DNA of 64,000 nt from Agromyces sp. CF514 (GTDB taxonomy: Bacteria > Actinomycetota > Actinomycetes > Actinomycetales > Microbacteriaceae): contig NZ_FOZD01000002.1 in the NCBI RefSeq assembly GCF_900113185.1, forward strand, positions 558,001-622,000, written 5' to 3'. Both the position numbers and the translations under genes were made by a program. How positions within the stretch are numbered: position 1 is the first letter of the stretch; the number at the start of each line of letters is the position of its first letter. The notes below the pieces were generated by a model that worked only from the letters and a program-made list of their open reading frames with translations, was not told where the DNA came from and did not search any database. This document shows, piece by piece, positions 17,314 to 28,065 of the stretch.

Positions 17314-17976
17314 ATGGCTACCGCGACCAACACCATCGACACCCTCGACGTCACCGGCAAGAAGTCCGGCACGGTTGAGCTCCCCGCCGAGCTCTTCGAC
17401 GTGCAGACCAACGTGCCGCTGATCCACCAGGTCGTCGTCGCCCAGCTCGCCGCAGCGCGTCAGGGCACCCACAAGACCAAGACCCGTGGTGAGGTCTCCG
17501 GCGCCGGCCGCAAGCCGTTCAAGCAGAAGGGCACCGGCCGCGCTCGTCAGGGCTCGATCCGCGCTCCTCAGATGACCGGTGGTGGCATCGTCCACGGCCC
17601 GCAGCCGCGTGACTACTCGCAGCGCACCCCCAAGAAGATGATCGCCGCCGCTCTGCTCGGCTCGCTGTCCGACCGCGCACGCGGTGGCCGCGTCCACGCA
17701 GTCGAGGGCTTCGTCGCCGGCGACGTCGCGAAGACGAAGGACGCCCTCGCGCTCCTCACGTCGATCGCGCCGGCCAAGCGCTACCTCGTGGTGCTGACCC
17801 GCGGCGAGGAGCTCTCCGAGCGCGCCGTGCGCAACATCCCGACCGTGCACGTGCTGCCGGTCGACCAGCTGAACGCCTACGACGTGCTCGTCTCCGACGA
17901 CATCGTCTTCAGCACCGCTGCGCTCGAGGCGTTCGTCGCCTCGAAGACGGCGAAGAAGGAAGAGGTCGCCGCATGA
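17314..17976 (+). CDS. rplD: 50S ribosomal protein L4
   Basis: 220 residues. L4 lines the exit tunnel with its extended loop ([19 protein letters not shown]) and in E. coli represses the S10 operon. The N-terminus has a few extra residues ([15 protein letters not shown]). The stop overlaps the rplW start (ATGA). Whether L4 also controls this operon cannot be told from the sequence. Confidence 0.97.
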   Translation: MATATNTIDTLDVTGKKSGTVELPAELFDVQTNVPLIHQVVVAQLAAARQGTHKTKTRGEVSGAGRKPFKQKGTGRARQGSIRAPQMTGGGIVHGPQPRDYSQRTPKKMIAAALLGSLSDRARGGRVHAVEGFVAGDVAKTKDALALLTSIAPAKRYLVVLTRGEELSERAVRNIPTVHVLPVDQLNAYDVLVSDDIVFSTAALEAFVASKTAKKEEVAA

Positions 17977-18275
17977 GCGCCGCACACAACAAGGACCCGC
18001 GCGACATCATCATCGCGCCGGTCGTCTCGGAGAAGAGCTACGGCCTGATCGACGAGGGCAAGTACACGTTCACCGTGGACCCCCGCTCGAACAAGACCGA
18101 GATCAAGCTCGCCATCGAGAAGATCTTCAACGTCCAGGTGGCGTCGATCAACACCCTGAACCGTCAGGGCAAGACCCGCCGTACCCGGTTCGGCATGGGC
18201 AAGCGCAAGGACACCAAGCGCGCGATCGTCACCCTCAAGTCCGGCTCGATCGACATCTTCACGGCTGTCGGCTAA
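17973..18275 (+). CDS. rplW: 50S ribosomal protein L23
   Basis: 100 residues, standard. L23 sits at the tunnel exit and docks SRP, trigger factor and the Sec translocon. Typical segments are [35 protein letters not shown] and the basic loop [19 protein letters not shown]. Translation is coupled to rplD by a 4-base overlap. Confidence 0.97.
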   Translation: MSAAHNKDPRDIIIAPVVSEKSYGLIDEGKYTFTVDPRSNKTEIKLAIEKIFNVQVASINTLNRQGKTRRTRFGMGKRKDTKRAIVTLKSGSIDIFTAVG

Positions 18276-18291
18276 GGAGCAGAGGAAGAAC

Positions 18292-19131
18292 ATGGCTATT
18301 CGTAAGTACAAGCCGACGACCCCGGGTCGTCGCGGTTCGTCCGTCGCCGACTTCGCTGAGATCACGCGGTCGACGCCCGAGAAGTCGCTGCTCAAGCCGC
18401 TCTCGAAGACCGGTGGTCGCAACAACCAGGGTCGCATCACGACCCGTCACATCGGTGGTGGCCACAAGCGCCAGTACCGTGTGATCGACTTCCGTCGCAA
18501 CGACAAGGACGGCGTGCCCGCCAAGGTCGCTCACATCGAGTACGACCCCAACCGCACCGCCCGCATCGCGCTGCTGCACTTCGCAGACGGCACGAAGCGC
18601 TACATCCTCGCACCGGCCAAGCTGCAGCAGGGCGACCCGATCGAGTCGGGCCCCGGCGCCGACATCAAGCCGGGCAACAACCTGCCGCTGAAGAACATCC
18701 CGACCGGTACCGTCGTGCACGCCATCGAGCTGCGCCCCGGTGGCGGCGCGAAGATGGCCCGCTCGGCCGGCGCCTCGGTGCGTCTCGTCGCCAAGGACGG
18801 CCCCTACGCGCAGCTCCGTCTGCCGTCGGGCGAGATCCGCAACGTCGACGCGCGCTGCCGCGCGACCGTCGGCGAGGTCGGCAACGCCGAGCAGTCGAAC
18901 ATCAACTGGGGCAAGGCCGGCCGCAAGCGCTGGAAGGGCGTCCGCCCGACCGTGCGTGGTGTCGCCATGAACCCGGTCGACCACCCGCACGGTGGTGGCG
19001 AGGGCAAGACGTCCGGTGGTCGTCACCCGGTCAGCCCCTGGGGCAAGGCCGAGGGCCGCACGCGTCGCCCCAACAAGGAAAGCGACAAGCTCATCGTCCG
19101 TCGTCGCACCGTCGGCAAGAAGCGCAAGTAG
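18292..19131 (+). CDS. rplB: 50S ribosomal protein L2
   Basis: 279 residues. L2 binds helix 66 of 23S rRNA and is required for subunit joining and peptidyl transfer. The functional histidine loop is present ([13 protein letters not shown]). Other signatures are [13 protein letters not shown] and [24 protein letters not shown] precedes the start within a 16-nt gap after rplW. Confidence 0.98.
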   Translation: MAIRKYKPTTPGRRGSSVADFAEITRSTPEKSLLKPLSKTGGRNNQGRITTRHIGGGHKRQYRVIDFRRNDKDGVPAKVAHIEYDPNRTARIALLHFADGTKRYILAPAKLQQGDPIESGPGADIKPGNNLPLKNIPTGTVVHAIELRPGGGAKMARSAGASVRLVAKDGPYAQLRLPSGEIRNVDARCRATVGEVGNAEQSNINWGKAGRKRWKGVRPTVRGVAMNPVDHPHGGGEGKTSGGRHPVSPWGKAEGRTRRPNKESDKLIVRRRTVGKKRK

Positions 19132-19143
19132 GAGTAAGAGAAG

Positions 19144-19425
19144 ATGCCTCGCAGTCTTAAGAAGGGCCCCTTCGTCGACGAGCACCTGCTTCGCAAGGTC
19201 GTCGTCCAGAACGAAGCCGGTTCCAAGAACGTCATCAAGACGTGGTCCCGTCGCTCGATGATCATCCCGGCCATGCTCGGGCACACGATCGCCGTGCACG
19301 ATGGCCGCAAGCACATCCCGGTGTTCGTCACCGAGACCATGGTGGGTCACAAGCTCGGAGAGTTCGCCCCCACCCGCACCTTCCGTGGACACGTGAAGGA
19401 CGACAAGAAGGGTCGCCGCCGCTGA
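19144..19425 (+). CDS. rpsS: 30S ribosomal protein S19
   Basis: 93 residues. S19 pairs with S13 in the 30S head and contacts the A-site region. Signatures are [39 protein letters not shown] and [18 protein letters not shown] precedes the start, and the spacing to its neighbours is short, so it is co-transcribed with rplB and rplV. Confidence 0.98.
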   Translation: MPRSLKKGPFVDEHLLRKVVVQNEAGSKNVIKTWSRRSMIIPAMLGHTIAVHDGRKHIPVFVTETMVGHKLGEFAPTRTFRGHVKDDKKGRRR

Positions 19426-19450
19426 CGCGGGGGCGAAAAGGAGGAGAGAA

Positions 19451-19816
19451 ATGGTGGAGTCGATCGCACGCGTGCGTCACATCCGCGTGACCCCCATGAA
19501 GGCCCGTCGCGTCGTCAACCTGATCCGCGGCAAGCAGGCACAGGAGGCACTCGCCATCCTGAAGTTCGCACCCCAGAGTGCGAGCGAGCCGGTGTACAAG
19601 CTCGTCGCCTCGGCCATCGCGAACGCTCGCGTCAAGGCCGATGCAACGAACACCTACCTGGACGAGCAGGACCTCTACGTCAGCCGCGCATTCGTCGATG
19701 AGGGCACCACCCTCAAGCGTTTCCAGCCGCGTGCGCAGGGTCGTGCCTTCCGCATCAACAAGCGAACGAGCCACATCACCGTCGTGCTCGCCACGCCCGA
19801 GGAGGGTACGAAGTAA
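19451..19816 (+). CDS. rplV: 50S ribosomal protein L22
   Basis: 121 residues. L22 forms part of the exit tunnel; macrolide-relevant changes occur in its beta-hairpin loop, which looks normal here ([17 protein letters not shown]). The start [20 protein letters not shown] follows a GGAGGAG. Its stop overlaps the rpsC start by one base (TAATG). Confidence 0.97.
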   Translation: MVESIARVRHIRVTPMKARRVVNLIRGKQAQEALAILKFAPQSASEPVYKLVASAIANARVKADATNTYLDEQDLYVSRAFVDEGTTLKRFQPRAQGRAFRINKRTSHITVVLATPEEGTK

Positions 19817-20568
19817 TGGGTCAGAAAGTAAACCCGTACGGCTTCCGTCTCGGCATCACCACCGACCATGTGTCGCGGTGGTTCTCCGACTCGACCAAGC
19901 CCGGACAGCGCTACGCCGACTACCTCGCCGAGGACGTCAAGATCCGTCGCCTGCTCCAGACGTCGCTCGACCGCGCGGGAGTCTCGCGCATCGAGATCGA
20001 GCGCACCCGTGACCGCGTGCGTGTGGACATCCACACCGCGCGTCCCGGCATCGTGATCGGCCGCCGCGGCGCCGAGGCCGAGCGCATCCGCGCCGACCTC
20101 GAGAAGCTGAGCGGCAAGCAGATCCAGCTCAACATCCTCGAGGTCAAGAACCCCGAGGCCGACGCTCAGCTCGTCGCGCAGGGCATCGCCGAGCAGCTCT
20201 CCGCACGTGTGGCCTTCCGCCGCGCGATGCGCAAGGGCCTGCAGGGCGCCCAGCGCGCCGGCGCCAAGGGCGTCCGCATCCAGGTCTCCGGCCGCCTCGG
20301 CGGCGCCGAGATGAGCCGTTCGGAGTTCTACCGCGAAGGCCGTGTGCCCCTGCACACGCTCCGCGCGAACATCGACTACGGCTTCTACGAGGCGAAGACC
20401 ACCTTCGGCCGCATCGGCGTGAAGGTCTGGATCTACAAGGGCGACATCACCAACAAGGAGCTCGCCCGCGAGCAGGCTTCGCAGAAGTCGTCCCGTGGCG
20501 ACCGCAATGACCGTCCCCGCCGTGCGCCCAAGGCGCAGGAGCCGGTGGCAGCAGGAGTTGAGGCATAA
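19816..20568 (+). CDS. rpsC: 30S ribosomal protein S3
   Basis: 250 residues. S3 forms the mRNA entry tunnel with S4 and S5 and has helicase activity. The KH domain ([18 protein letters not shown]) and C-terminal domain ([18 protein letters not shown]) are visible. The last 35 residues are a basic, Pro/Ala-rich tail not conserved in length. The start overlaps the rplV stop. Confidence 0.97.
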   Translation: MGQKVNPYGFRLGITTDHVSRWFSDSTKPGQRYADYLAEDVKIRRLLQTSLDRAGVSRIEIERTRDRVRVDIHTARPGIVIGRRGAEAERIRADLEKLSGKQIQLNILEVKNPEADAQLVAQGIAEQLSARVAFRRAMRKGLQGAQRAGAKGVRIQVSGRLGGAEMSRSEFYREGRVPLHTLRANIDYGFYEAKTTFGRIGVKVWIYKGDITNKELAREQASQKSSRGDRNDRPRRAPKAQEPVAAGVEA

Positions 20569-20570
20569 CC

Positions 20571-20990
20571 ATGTTGATTCCCCGTCGAGTCAAGTACCGC
20601 AAGCAGCACCACCCCGGCCGCTCGGGCCAGGCCACCGGTGGCACCAAGGTGTCGTTCGGTGAGTACGGCATCCAGGCGCTGACGCCCGCTTACGTGACCA
20701 ACCGTCAGATCGAGTCCGCTCGTATCGCCATGACGCGTCACATCAAGCGTGGCGGCAAGGTGTGGATCAACATCTACCCCGACCGTCCGCTCACGAAGAA
20801 GCCCGCCGAGACCCGCATGGGTTCCGGTAAGGGTTCGCCCGAGTGGTGGGTCGCGAACGTCAAGCCGGGTCGCGTCCTCTTCGAGGTCTCGGGCGTCTCC
20901 GAGGAGCTCGCCCGCGAGGCCCTGACCCGTGCCATCCACAAGCTGCCGCTCAAGGCACGCATCATCAAGCGCGAGGAGGGCGACGCATAA
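20571..20990 (+). CDS. rplP: 50S ribosomal protein L16
   Basis: 139 residues. L16 helps position A-site tRNA on the 50S subunit. Signatures are [19 protein letters not shown], the [15 protein letters not shown] segment and [20 protein letters not shown]. The start follows rpsC by 2 nt and the stop overlaps the rpmC start (TAATG), so translation is coupled on both sides. Confidence 0.98.
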   Translation: MLIPRRVKYRKQHHPGRSGQATGGTKVSFGEYGIQALTPAYVTNRQIESARIAMTRHIKRGGKVWINIYPDRPLTKKPAETRMGSGKGSPEWWVANVKPGRVLFEVSGVSEELAREALTRAIHKLPLKARIIKREEGDA

Positions 20991-21313
20991 TGTCCGTCGG
21001 AACGAAGGAGCTCGCCACCGTCGAGCTCGACACCTTTGAAGACGAGCGACTCGTCGACGAGCTGAAGAAGGCCAAGGAAGAGCTGTTCAACCTGCGCTTC
21101 CAGTCGGCCACCGGCCAGCTCGAGAGCCACGGCCGCCTCCGTGCGGTCAAGCGCGACATCGCCCGCATCTACACGGTCATCCGTGAGCGCGAGCTCGGCA
21201 TCCGTGCCACTCCCGCACCGGTCGAGGCTCCGGCCAAGGCTGAGAAGAAGACGAAGAAGGCCAAGGCCGAGGCTGCTGCCCCGGCCGAGGCCGAAGAGAC
21301 GAAGGAGGCCTGA
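20990..21313 (+). CDS. rpmC: 50S ribosomal protein L29 with Lys/Ala C-terminal tail
   Basis: 107 residues, whereas a typical L29 is 60-80. The core ([20 protein letters not shown], then [20 protein letters not shown]) is normal and would lie near the tunnel exit beside L23. About 30 extra C-terminal residues alternate lysine, alanine and glutamate ([20 protein letters not shown]). Such tails occur in several actinobacteria. The ATG at 20990 overlaps the rplP stop. Confidence 0.96.
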   Translation: MSVGTKELATVELDTFEDERLVDELKKAKEELFNLRFQSATGQLESHGRLRAVKRDIARIYTVIRERELGIRATPAPVEAPAKAEKKTKKAKAEAAAPAEAEETKEA

Positions 21314-21315
21314 TC

Positions 21316-21621
21316 ATGGCTGAGACCAAGAAGGCTGCTGCAGCCGAGGTCGCCGAGTCGGCCGAACTCGTTCGCGGGTACCGCAAGGTGCGTCGTGGCT
21401 ACGTCGTCAGCGACAAGATGGACAAGACCATCGTCGTCGAGGTCGAGGACCGCGTGAAGCACCCCCTGTACGGCAAGGTCATCCGCCGGACCTCGAAGAT
21501 CAAGGCTCACGATGAGGCGAACTCCGCCGGCATCGGCGACCTCGTCGTGATCTCCGAGACCCGTCCGCTCTCCGCCACGAAGCGCTGGCGCCTCGTCGAG
21601 ATCGCCGAGAAGGCCAAGTAA
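21316..21621 (+). CDS. rpsQ: 30S ribosomal protein S17
   Basis: 101 residues. S17 is a primary 16S rRNA binder with an OB fold. The core begins at [19 protein letters not shown] and continues with [19 protein letters not shown] and [16 protein letters not shown]. An Ala-rich acidic N-terminal extension of about 20 residues precedes it. The start is 2 nt after rpmC. It is the last gene of the S10 group before the spc genes. Confidence 0.97.
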   Translation: MAETKKAAAAEVAESAELVRGYRKVRRGYVVSDKMDKTIVVEVEDRVKHPLYGKVIRRTSKIKAHDEANSAGIGDLVVISETRPLSATKRWRLVEIAEKAK

Positions 21622-21653
21622 GCCTCTGGCTTGCTTGAGAGAAGGAGACAACA

Positions 21654-22022
21654 GTGCTTCAGCAGGAATCACGAGTCAAGGTCGCCGACAACACCGGCGC
21701 CAAGGAGCTGCTCACCATTCGCGTGCTCGGCGGGTCGAAGCGTCGCTACGCCGGCCTGGGTGACGTCATCGTCGCCACGGTCAAGGACGCGATCCCCGGC
21801 GGCAACGTCAAGAAGGGCGATGTGGTCAAGGCCGTCATCGTCCGCACCGTCAAGGAGACCCGTCGTCCCGACGGCTCGTACATCAAGTTCGACGAGAACG
21901 CCGCGGTGATCCTGAAGAACGATGGTGAACCCCGTGGCACCCGTATCTTCGGACCGGTCGGTCGCGAGCTTCGCGACAAGAAGTTCATGAAGATCATCTC
22001 GCTGGCACCGGAGGTTATCTAG
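21654..22022 (+). CDS. rplN: 50S ribosomal protein L14
   Basis: 122 residues, standard. L14 forms intersubunit bridges and is where RsfS binds. Signatures are [39 protein letters not shown] and [20 protein letters not shown]. The start is GTG with GAAGGAG 9 nt upstream. A 32-nt gap separates it from rpsQ, the conventional S10/spc boundary, and no terminator is seen there. Confidence 0.98.
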   Translation: MLQQESRVKVADNTGAKELLTIRVLGGSKRRYAGLGDVIVATVKDAIPGGNVKKGDVVKAVIVRTVKETRRPDGSYIKFDENAAVILKNDGEPRGTRIFGPVGRELRDKKFMKIISLAPEVI

Positions 22023-22024
22023 TC

Positions 22025-22384
22025 ATGGCCAACATCAAGAAGGGTGACCTCGTTCAGGTCATCTCGGGCCGCAGCCAGGCCCGCGGCGGAGACCGCGGCA
22101 AGCAGGGCAAGGTCATCGAGGTGCTCGTCGCCGAGAACCGCGTCGTCGTGCAGGGTGTGAACTTCGTCACCAAGCACGTGCGCGTCGGCCAGACGCAGCG
22201 CGGTTCGAAGACCGGCGGCATCGAGACCCACGAGGCTCCCATCCACGTCTCGAACGTCGCGCTCGTCGACCCCGAGACGAAGAAGCCGACGCGTGTCGGC
22301 TTCCGCGAAGAGCAGATCACGAAGGACGGCGTCACCAAGACGGTCCGCGTTCGTTACGCAAAGAAGTCAGGCAAGGACATCTGA
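22025..22384 (+). CDS. rplX: 50S ribosomal protein L24
   Basis: 119 residues. L24 is an assembly initiator with a KOW motif near its N-terminus ([30 protein letters not shown]). The rest matches the family ([20 protein letters not shown], then [16 protein letters not shown]). Its stop overlaps the rplE start by one base. Confidence 0.97.
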   Translation: MANIKKGDLVQVISGRSQARGGDRGKQGKVIEVLVAENRVVVQGVNFVTKHVRVGQTQRGSKTGGIETHEAPIHVSNVALVDPETKKPTRVGFREEQITKDGVTKTVRVRYAKKSGKDI

Positions 22385-22971
22385 TGACCGACACGGCTAC
22401 GCAGGCTGGCAAAATCCAGCCGCGACTGAAGACCAAGTACCGCACCGAGATCGCCAAGGCCCTCACCGAGGAGCACGGCTACACCAACGTGCACCAGGTT
22501 CCGGGTCTCGTGAAGGTCGTCGTGAACATGGGTGTCGGCGAGGCAGCACGCGATGGCAAGGTCATCGACGGCGCGATCGCCGATCTCACCAAGATCACCG
22601 GCCAGAAGCCGCAGGTCACCAAGGCCCGCAAGTCCATCGCGCAGTTCAAGCTGCGCGAGGGCCAGGCGATCGGCACGCACGTCACGCTGCGCGGCGACCG
22701 CATGTGGGAGTTCCTCGACCGCCTGATCTCGCTCGCCCTGCCCCGTATCCGCGACTTCCGCGGCCTCTCGGACGCGCAGTTCGACGGCAACGGCAACTAC
22801 ACCTTCGGTCTCACGGAGCAGTCCGTGTTCCACGAGATCGACCAGGACAAGATCGACCGCGTTCGCGGCATGGACATCACTGTGGTGACCACTGCCAAGA
22901 CCGACGCCGAGGGCCGCTCGCTGCTCAAGCAGCTGGGCTTCCCCTTCCGGTCGAACGAGGCCGCTCAGTAA
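22384..22971 (+). CDS. rplE: 50S ribosomal protein L5
   Basis: 195 residues. L5 binds 5S rRNA and contacts P-site tRNA. Signatures are [59 protein letters not shown] and [19 protein letters not shown]. The ATG overlaps the rplX stop. In many actinobacteria rpsN follows directly; here a 167-nt non-coding stretch follows instead. Confidence 0.98.
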   Translation: MTDTATQAGKIQPRLKTKYRTEIAKALTEEHGYTNVHQVPGLVKVVVNMGVGEAARDGKVIDGAIADLTKITGQKPQVTKARKSIAQFKLREGQAIGTHVTLRGDRMWEFLDRLISLALPRIRDFRGLSDAQFDGNGNYTFGLTEQSVFHEIDQDKIDRVRGMDITVVTTAKTDAEGRSLLKQLGFPFRSNEAAQ

Positions 22972-22978
22972 TTCGTAG

Positions 22979-22984
22979 TAGAAT
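22979..22984 (+). promoter_or_regulatory. Candidate -10 box between rplE and rpsH
   Basis: TAGAAT starts 8 nt after the rplE stop, in a locally AT-rich patch. No good -35 is visible. It could start an internal transcript for the second half of the spc operon. Confidence 0.4.
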
Positions 22985-23002
22985 CTACGGGTTTGCGCCA
23001 GA

Positions 23003-23039
23003 GCCGGCGGGCCTCGGAGTCATCCGAGGCCCCGCCGGC
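23003..23039 (+). promoter_or_regulatory. Strong hairpin in the rplE-rpsH gap
   Basis: GCCGGCGGGCCTCGGA, a 4-nt loop GTCA and the complementary arm (one bulged base) form a stem of 16 pairs. No U-run follows. It occupies the site where rpsN commonly lies in related operons. Attenuation, RNA processing or protein-binding control are possible. Confidence 0.6.
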
Positions 23040-23138
23040 ACCGGCGTTCGGCGGATCGCACCCGCGTTCCGCCACCACCACAGGTCAACACTCGTGTAAC
23101 GGGTGCTGAAACCTGGTGAACGTAAGGAAACATCTGAC

Positions 23139-23537
23139 ATGACGATGACCGACCCGGTCGCTGACATGCTGACCCGCCTTCGCAACGCGAACTCGGCGCA
23201 CCACGACTCCGTGACGATGCCGAACTCCAAGCTCAAGGCGCACATCGCCGAGATCCTCACCAAAGAGGGTTACATCACCGGCTTCGAGGTGACCGACGCA
23301 CGCGTCGGCAAGGACCTCACACTGACTCTCAAGTTCGGCCCGAACCGCGAGCGCTCGATCGTGGGCATCAAGCGCGTCTCGAAGCCCGGCCTCCGCGTCT
23401 ACGCGAAGTCCACCGAGATCCCCAAGGTGCTCGGCGGCCTCGGCGTCGCGATCCTGTCCACCTCCAGCGGTCTTCTGACCGACCGCCAGGCCGAGAAGAA
23501 GGGCGTGGGTGGGGAAGTCCTCGCCTACGTGTGGTAA
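23139..23537 (+). CDS. rpsH: 30S ribosomal protein S8
   Basis: 132 residues. S8 binds the central domain of 16S rRNA and in E. coli represses the spc operon. Signatures are [35 protein letters not shown] and the C-terminal [20 protein letters not shown]. The start at 23139 has AAGGAAA 9 nt upstream. The unusual leader upstream makes autoregulation worth testing. Confidence 0.98.
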   Translation: MTMTDPVADMLTRLRNANSAHHDSVTMPNSKLKAHIAEILTKEGYITGFEVTDARVGKDLTLTLKFGPNRERSIVGIKRVSKPGLRVYAKSTEIPKVLGGLGVAILSTSSGLLTDRQAEKKGVGGEVLAYVW

Positions 23538-23541
23538 TTCC

Positions 23542-24078
23542 ATGTCACGAATCGGACGACTCCCCATCGACATCCCCGCGGGTGTCGAGGTCAAGGTCGA
23601 CGGCTCCGCCGTCGCCGTCAAGGGCCCCAAGGGCGAGCTCGCGCTCGTCGTTGCCTCGCCCATCGAGGTCAAGGTCGAGGCGAACCAGGTGCTCGTCACC
23701 CGCCCCGACGACGAGCGCGCCTCGCGTTCGCTGCACGGCCTGACCCGCACGCTCATCGCGAACCAGATCATCGGCGTCACTGAGGGCTACTCCAAGGGCC
23801 TCGAGATCGTCGGTACCGGTTACCGCGTCGCGCAGAAGGGTTCCGCGATCGAGTTCGCGCTCGGTTTCTCGCACCCCGTCACCGTCGAGGCGCCTGCCGG
23901 CATCACGCTGACCGTCGAGGGCAACAACAAGCTCACGGTCGCGGGTATCGACAAGCAGGCCGTCGGCGAGACCGCCGCGAACATCCGCAAGATCAAGAAG
24001 CCCGAGCCTTACAAGGGCAAGGGCATCCGCTACGCCGGCGAGGTCGTGCGTCGCAAGGCCGGAAAGTCAGGTAAGTAA
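23542..24078 (+). CDS. rplF: 50S ribosomal protein L6
   Basis: 178 residues. L6 lies near the GTPase-associated centre. It has a duplicated fold, with [20 protein letters not shown] at the start and the C-terminal rRNA-binding [15 protein letters not shown]. The start at 23542 is only 4 nt after rpsH, which fits coupled translation. Confidence 0.98.
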   Translation: MSRIGRLPIDIPAGVEVKVDGSAVAVKGPKGELALVVASPIEVKVEANQVLVTRPDDERASRSLHGLTRTLIANQIIGVTEGYSKGLEIVGTGYRVAQKGSAIEFALGFSHPVTVEAPAGITLTVEGNNKLTVAGIDKQAVGETAANIRKIKKPEPYKGKGIRYAGEVVRRKAGKSGK

Positions 24079-24080
24079 TC

Positions 24081-24440
24081 ATGGCTGTGAAGACCAAGAC
24101 GGCAGCGCGTTCGCGCCGCCACACCCGCCTTCGCAAGAAGGTCGTCGGCACCGAGCTGCGCCCGCGCCTCGTCGTCACGCGTTCGGCCCGTCACGTGTTC
24201 GTGCAGGTCGTCGACGACAGCAAGGGCCTGACGGTCGCCAGCGCCTCGACCATGGAGGCAGACCTCCGCGTGTTCGACGGTGACAAGACCGCCAAGGCCA
24301 AGAAGGTCGGCGAGCTCGTCGCAGAGCGCGCGAAGCAGGCCGGCGTCGAGTCGGTCGTCTTCGACCGCGGCGGCAACAAGTACGCCGGTCGTGTCGCAGC
24401 GATCGCCGATGGAGCGCGAGAGGCAGGGCTCAACCTGTGA
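24081..24440 (+). CDS. rplR: 50S ribosomal protein L18
   Basis: 119 residues. L18 binds 5S rRNA together with L5. The basic N-terminus ([20 protein letters not shown]) and the core ([48 protein letters not shown]) are standard. The start is 2 nt after rplF, and its stop overlaps rpsE by 4 bases. Confidence 0.98.
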   Translation: MAVKTKTAARSRRHTRLRKKVVGTELRPRLVVTRSARHVFVQVVDDSKGLTVASASTMEADLRVFDGDKTAKAKKVGELVAERAKQAGVESVVFDRGGNKYAGRVAAIADGAREAGLNL

Positions 24441-25138
24441 GTGAGAACACCGTTAAGGAGACCGAGGTGACTGCAGAGGCACCCGTCGAGACGGCTGCTG
24501 CCTCTGAGCCGGCTCGCAACGAGCGCGACAACCGCCGTGGCGGCGGTCGCGACCGCAACCAGGGTGGCCGCGACCGCGGTGGCCGCGACGCCGAGAAGAG
24601 CCAGTTCCTCGAGCGCGTCGTGACCATCAACCGCGTGTCGAAGGTCGTCAAGGGCGGTCGTCGCTTCAGCTTCACGGCGCTCGTCGTCGTGGGCGACGGC
24701 AACGGCCTCGTGGGCGTCGGCTACGGCAAGGCCCGCGAAGTCCCGACCGCGATCTCGAAGGGCGTCGAGGAGGCGAAGAAGAACTTCTTCCGCGTCCCGC
24801 GCGTCGGCGCGACCGTTCCCCACCCCGTCCAGGGTGAGGCTGCGGCCGGTGTCGTGCTGCTTCGTCCGGCCTCGCCCGGTACCGGTGTCATCGCCGGTGG
24901 TCCGGTGCGTGCCGTGCTCGAGTGCGCCGGCATCCACGACGTCCTGAGCAAGTCGCTCGGTTCGTCGAACACGATCAACATCGTGCACGCCACGGTCGAG
25001 GCGCTCAAGCAGCTCGAAGAGCCGCGCGCCGTCGCCGCCCGTCGTGGTCTCGACTACGACGAGGTCGCACCGGCCCGTCTGCTGCGTGCCGAGGCTCAGG
25101 CGGCCGAGGCCGCCGCAGCAGCGAAGGCAGGTGCCTGA
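24437..25138 (+). CDS. rpsE: 30S ribosomal protein S5 with Arg/Gly N-terminal extension
   Basis: 233 residues; a typical S5 is about 165-200. The core begins near [20 protein letters not shown] and continues with [20 protein letters not shown] and [15 protein letters not shown]5 shapes the mRNA entry tunnel and affects fidelity. About 55 N-terminal residues are extra: an acidic/Ala stretch, then an Arg/Gly-rich run ([20 protein letters not shown]) resembling RGG RNA-binding motifs. The GTG start overlaps the rplR stop (GTGA). A shorter start inside is not supported by a better ribosome binding site. Confidence 0.95.
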   Translation: MSENTVKETEVTAEAPVETAAASEPARNERDNRRGGGRDRNQGGRDRGGRDAEKSQFLERVVTINRVSKVVKGGRRFSFTALVVVGDGNGLVGVGYGKAREVPTAISKGVEEAKKNFFRVPRVGATVPHPVQGEAAAGVVLLRPASPGTGVIAGGPVRAVLECAGIHDVLSKSLGSSNTINIVHATVEALKQLEEPRAVAARRGLDYDEVAPARLLRAEAQAAEAAAAAKAGA

Positions 25139-25323
25139 TGGCCAAGCAGCTCAAGGTGACCCAGATCAAGTCCAAGGTGAGCGAGAAGCAGTACCAGCGT
25201 GACACGCTGCGCAGCCTCGGGCTCAAGCGAATCGGCCAGTCGGTCGTGCGTGAAGACAACCCGCAGAACCGCGGGTACGTCAACACGGTCGCGCACCTCG
25301 TGAAGGTTGAGGAGATTGACTAA
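25138..25323 (+). CDS. rpmD: 50S ribosomal protein L30
   Basis: 61 residues. L30 is a small 50S protein present in only part of bacteria. It matches throughout ([53 protein letters not shown]). Both ends overlap neighbouring genes (TGATG with rpsE, TAATG with rplO). Confidence 0.97.
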   Translation: MAKQLKVTQIKSKVSEKQYQRDTLRSLGLKRIGQSVVREDNPQNRGYVNTVAHLVKVEEID

Positions 25324-25994
25324 TGGCTGACGAGAACATCGACGCCACCGCAGAGGCCCCCAAGAAGGCTCCCGCGAAGAAGGCTGCGGCCAAGCCCGCC
25401 GCCGAGAAGGCTGCAGCTCCCAAGGCTGCCGCCGCGAAGAAGGCGCCGGCCAAGGCCGCCGCTTCGAAGGCCGACGACGCGGCTGCCGAGAAGGCTCCCG
25501 CGAAGAAGGCCCCCGCGAAGAAGGCCGCTCCCAAGGCCGACGTCGCCGAGGCGCGCGAGAACGTGCTGAAGGTGCACCACCTTCGCCCGGCTCCCGGTGC
25601 CAAGAAGGACAAGACCCGCGTCGGACGCGGTGAGGGTTCGAAGGGCAAGACGGCCGGTCGCGGCACCAAGGGCTCGAAGGCCCGCAACAACATCCGCCCC
25701 GGTTTCGAGGGTGGACAGCTTCCGTACCACATGCGTGCGCCGAAGCTGCGCGGCTTCAAGAACCCGTTCCGCGTGGAGTACCAGGTCGTGAACCTGGAGA
25801 AGCTGGCCGAGCTCTACCCGAAGGGCGGCGATGTCACCATCGCCGATCTCGTCGAGAAGGGCGCAGTCCGCAAGAACGAGCGCGTCAAGGTGCTCGGCAA
25901 CGGCGACATCCAGGTCAAGCTGACCGTGGCTGTCGACAAGGTCTCCGGCTCGGCTGAGCAGAAGATCGTCGCCGCCGGCGGCTCGGTCAAGTAA
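25323..25994 (+). CDS. rplO: 50S ribosomal protein L15 with long Lys/Ala N-terminal extension
   Basis: 223 residues, whereas L15 is usually about 145-160. The canonical protein begins near residue 80 ([60 protein letters not shown]). The first 75 or so residues are repeats of Lys-Ala-Pro/Ala type, like histone H1 tails. L15 is a late-assembly 50S protein, and the extension would add strong positive charge at the surface. The start overlaps the rpmD stop (TAATG), so the extension is translated. Confidence 0.96.
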   Translation: MADENIDATAEAPKKAPAKKAAAKPAAEKAAAPKAAAAKKAPAKAAASKADDAAAEKAPAKKAPAKKAAPKADVAEARENVLKVHHLRPAPGAKKDKTRVGRGEGSKGKTAGRGTKGSKARNNIRPGFEGGQLPYHMRAPKLRGFKNPFRVEYQVVNLEKLAELYPKGGDVTIADLVEKGAVRKNERVKVLGNGDIQVKLTVAVDKVSGSAEQKIVAAGGSVK

Positions 25995-26012
25995 GACCAA
26001 AGCACCACAAGC

Positions 26013-26070
26013 GGTTCGAGCCTGTCGGGACCTCGCGTATGATTCACGGGGGTCTCGACAGGCTCGAGCC
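26013..26070 (+). repeat. REP-like inverted repeat before secY with TATGAT in the loop
   Basis: Arms 26013-26032 and 26051-26070 are complementary at 18 of 20 positions and belong to the GTCTCGACAGGCTCGAG family. The 18-nt loop contains TATGAT (26038-26043), a good -10 sequence. It could act as rplO-secY attenuator, as promoter region for secY, or both. Confidence 0.65.
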
Positions 26071-26110
26071 ATATTTGGACTGACTCCACGACGGAGCAAC
26101 AGGAGGACGA

Positions 26111-27426
<1,316 letters not shown>

Positions 27427-27430
<4 letters not shown>

Positions 27431-28059
27431 CGGCCGAATCGACCGCCTCCGCCCGACTGCTCATCGTCGGTCCGCAGGGTTCCGGCAAGGGCACGCAGGG
27501 CGAGCTCGTCGCCGAGGCCTTCGGTGTTCCCCAGGTCGCCACGGGCGACATCTTCCGGGCGAACGTCTCCGGCGGTACCGAGCTCGGCAAGCGGGTGCAG
27601 GCGATCATCGAAGCCGGCGACCTGGTTCCCGACGCGCTCACGAGCGAGCTCGTGCGCGATCGCCTCGAGCAGCCCGACGCCGCATCCGGGTTCCTCCTCG
27701 ACGGCTACCCCCGCAACCGCGGGCAGGTCGACGACCTCGCGGGCTTCCTCGCAGGCCGCGGCGAGGCCCTCGACGCCGTGATCGAGCTCGAGGTCCCGCG
27801 CGACGAGAGCATCGCCCGCCTGCACGACCGCGCGGTCAAGCAGGGGCGCACCGATGACACCGAAGAGGTCATCGCGAACCGCCTGGCGATCTACGAGCGC
27901 GAGACCGCTCCCATCCTCGACGTCTACCGCGCTCAGGGCCTCGTGCTCACGATCGACGGCGTCGGCACGCTCGACGAGGTGACCCGCCGCATCTTCGACG
28001 CGCTCGCGGGACGCGGGCTCGTCGCCCAGGGCGACGGCGGCAACGGCGCGGCAGCCTGA
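27427..28059 (+). CDS. adk: Adenylate kinase
   Basis: 210 residues. It interconverts ATP+AMP and 2 ADP. P-loop GPQGSGKGT is at 15-23; the AMP site (QVATGDIFRANVSGGTELGK) and DGYPRNRGQVDDL follow. The LID is the short form (DRAVKQGRTDDTEEVIANRL) without zinc cysteines, as in other actinobacterial enzymes. The ATG overlaps the secY stop. The C-terminus has a short Gly/Ala tail. Confidence 0.97.
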
Positions 28060-28065
28060 CCCGGC

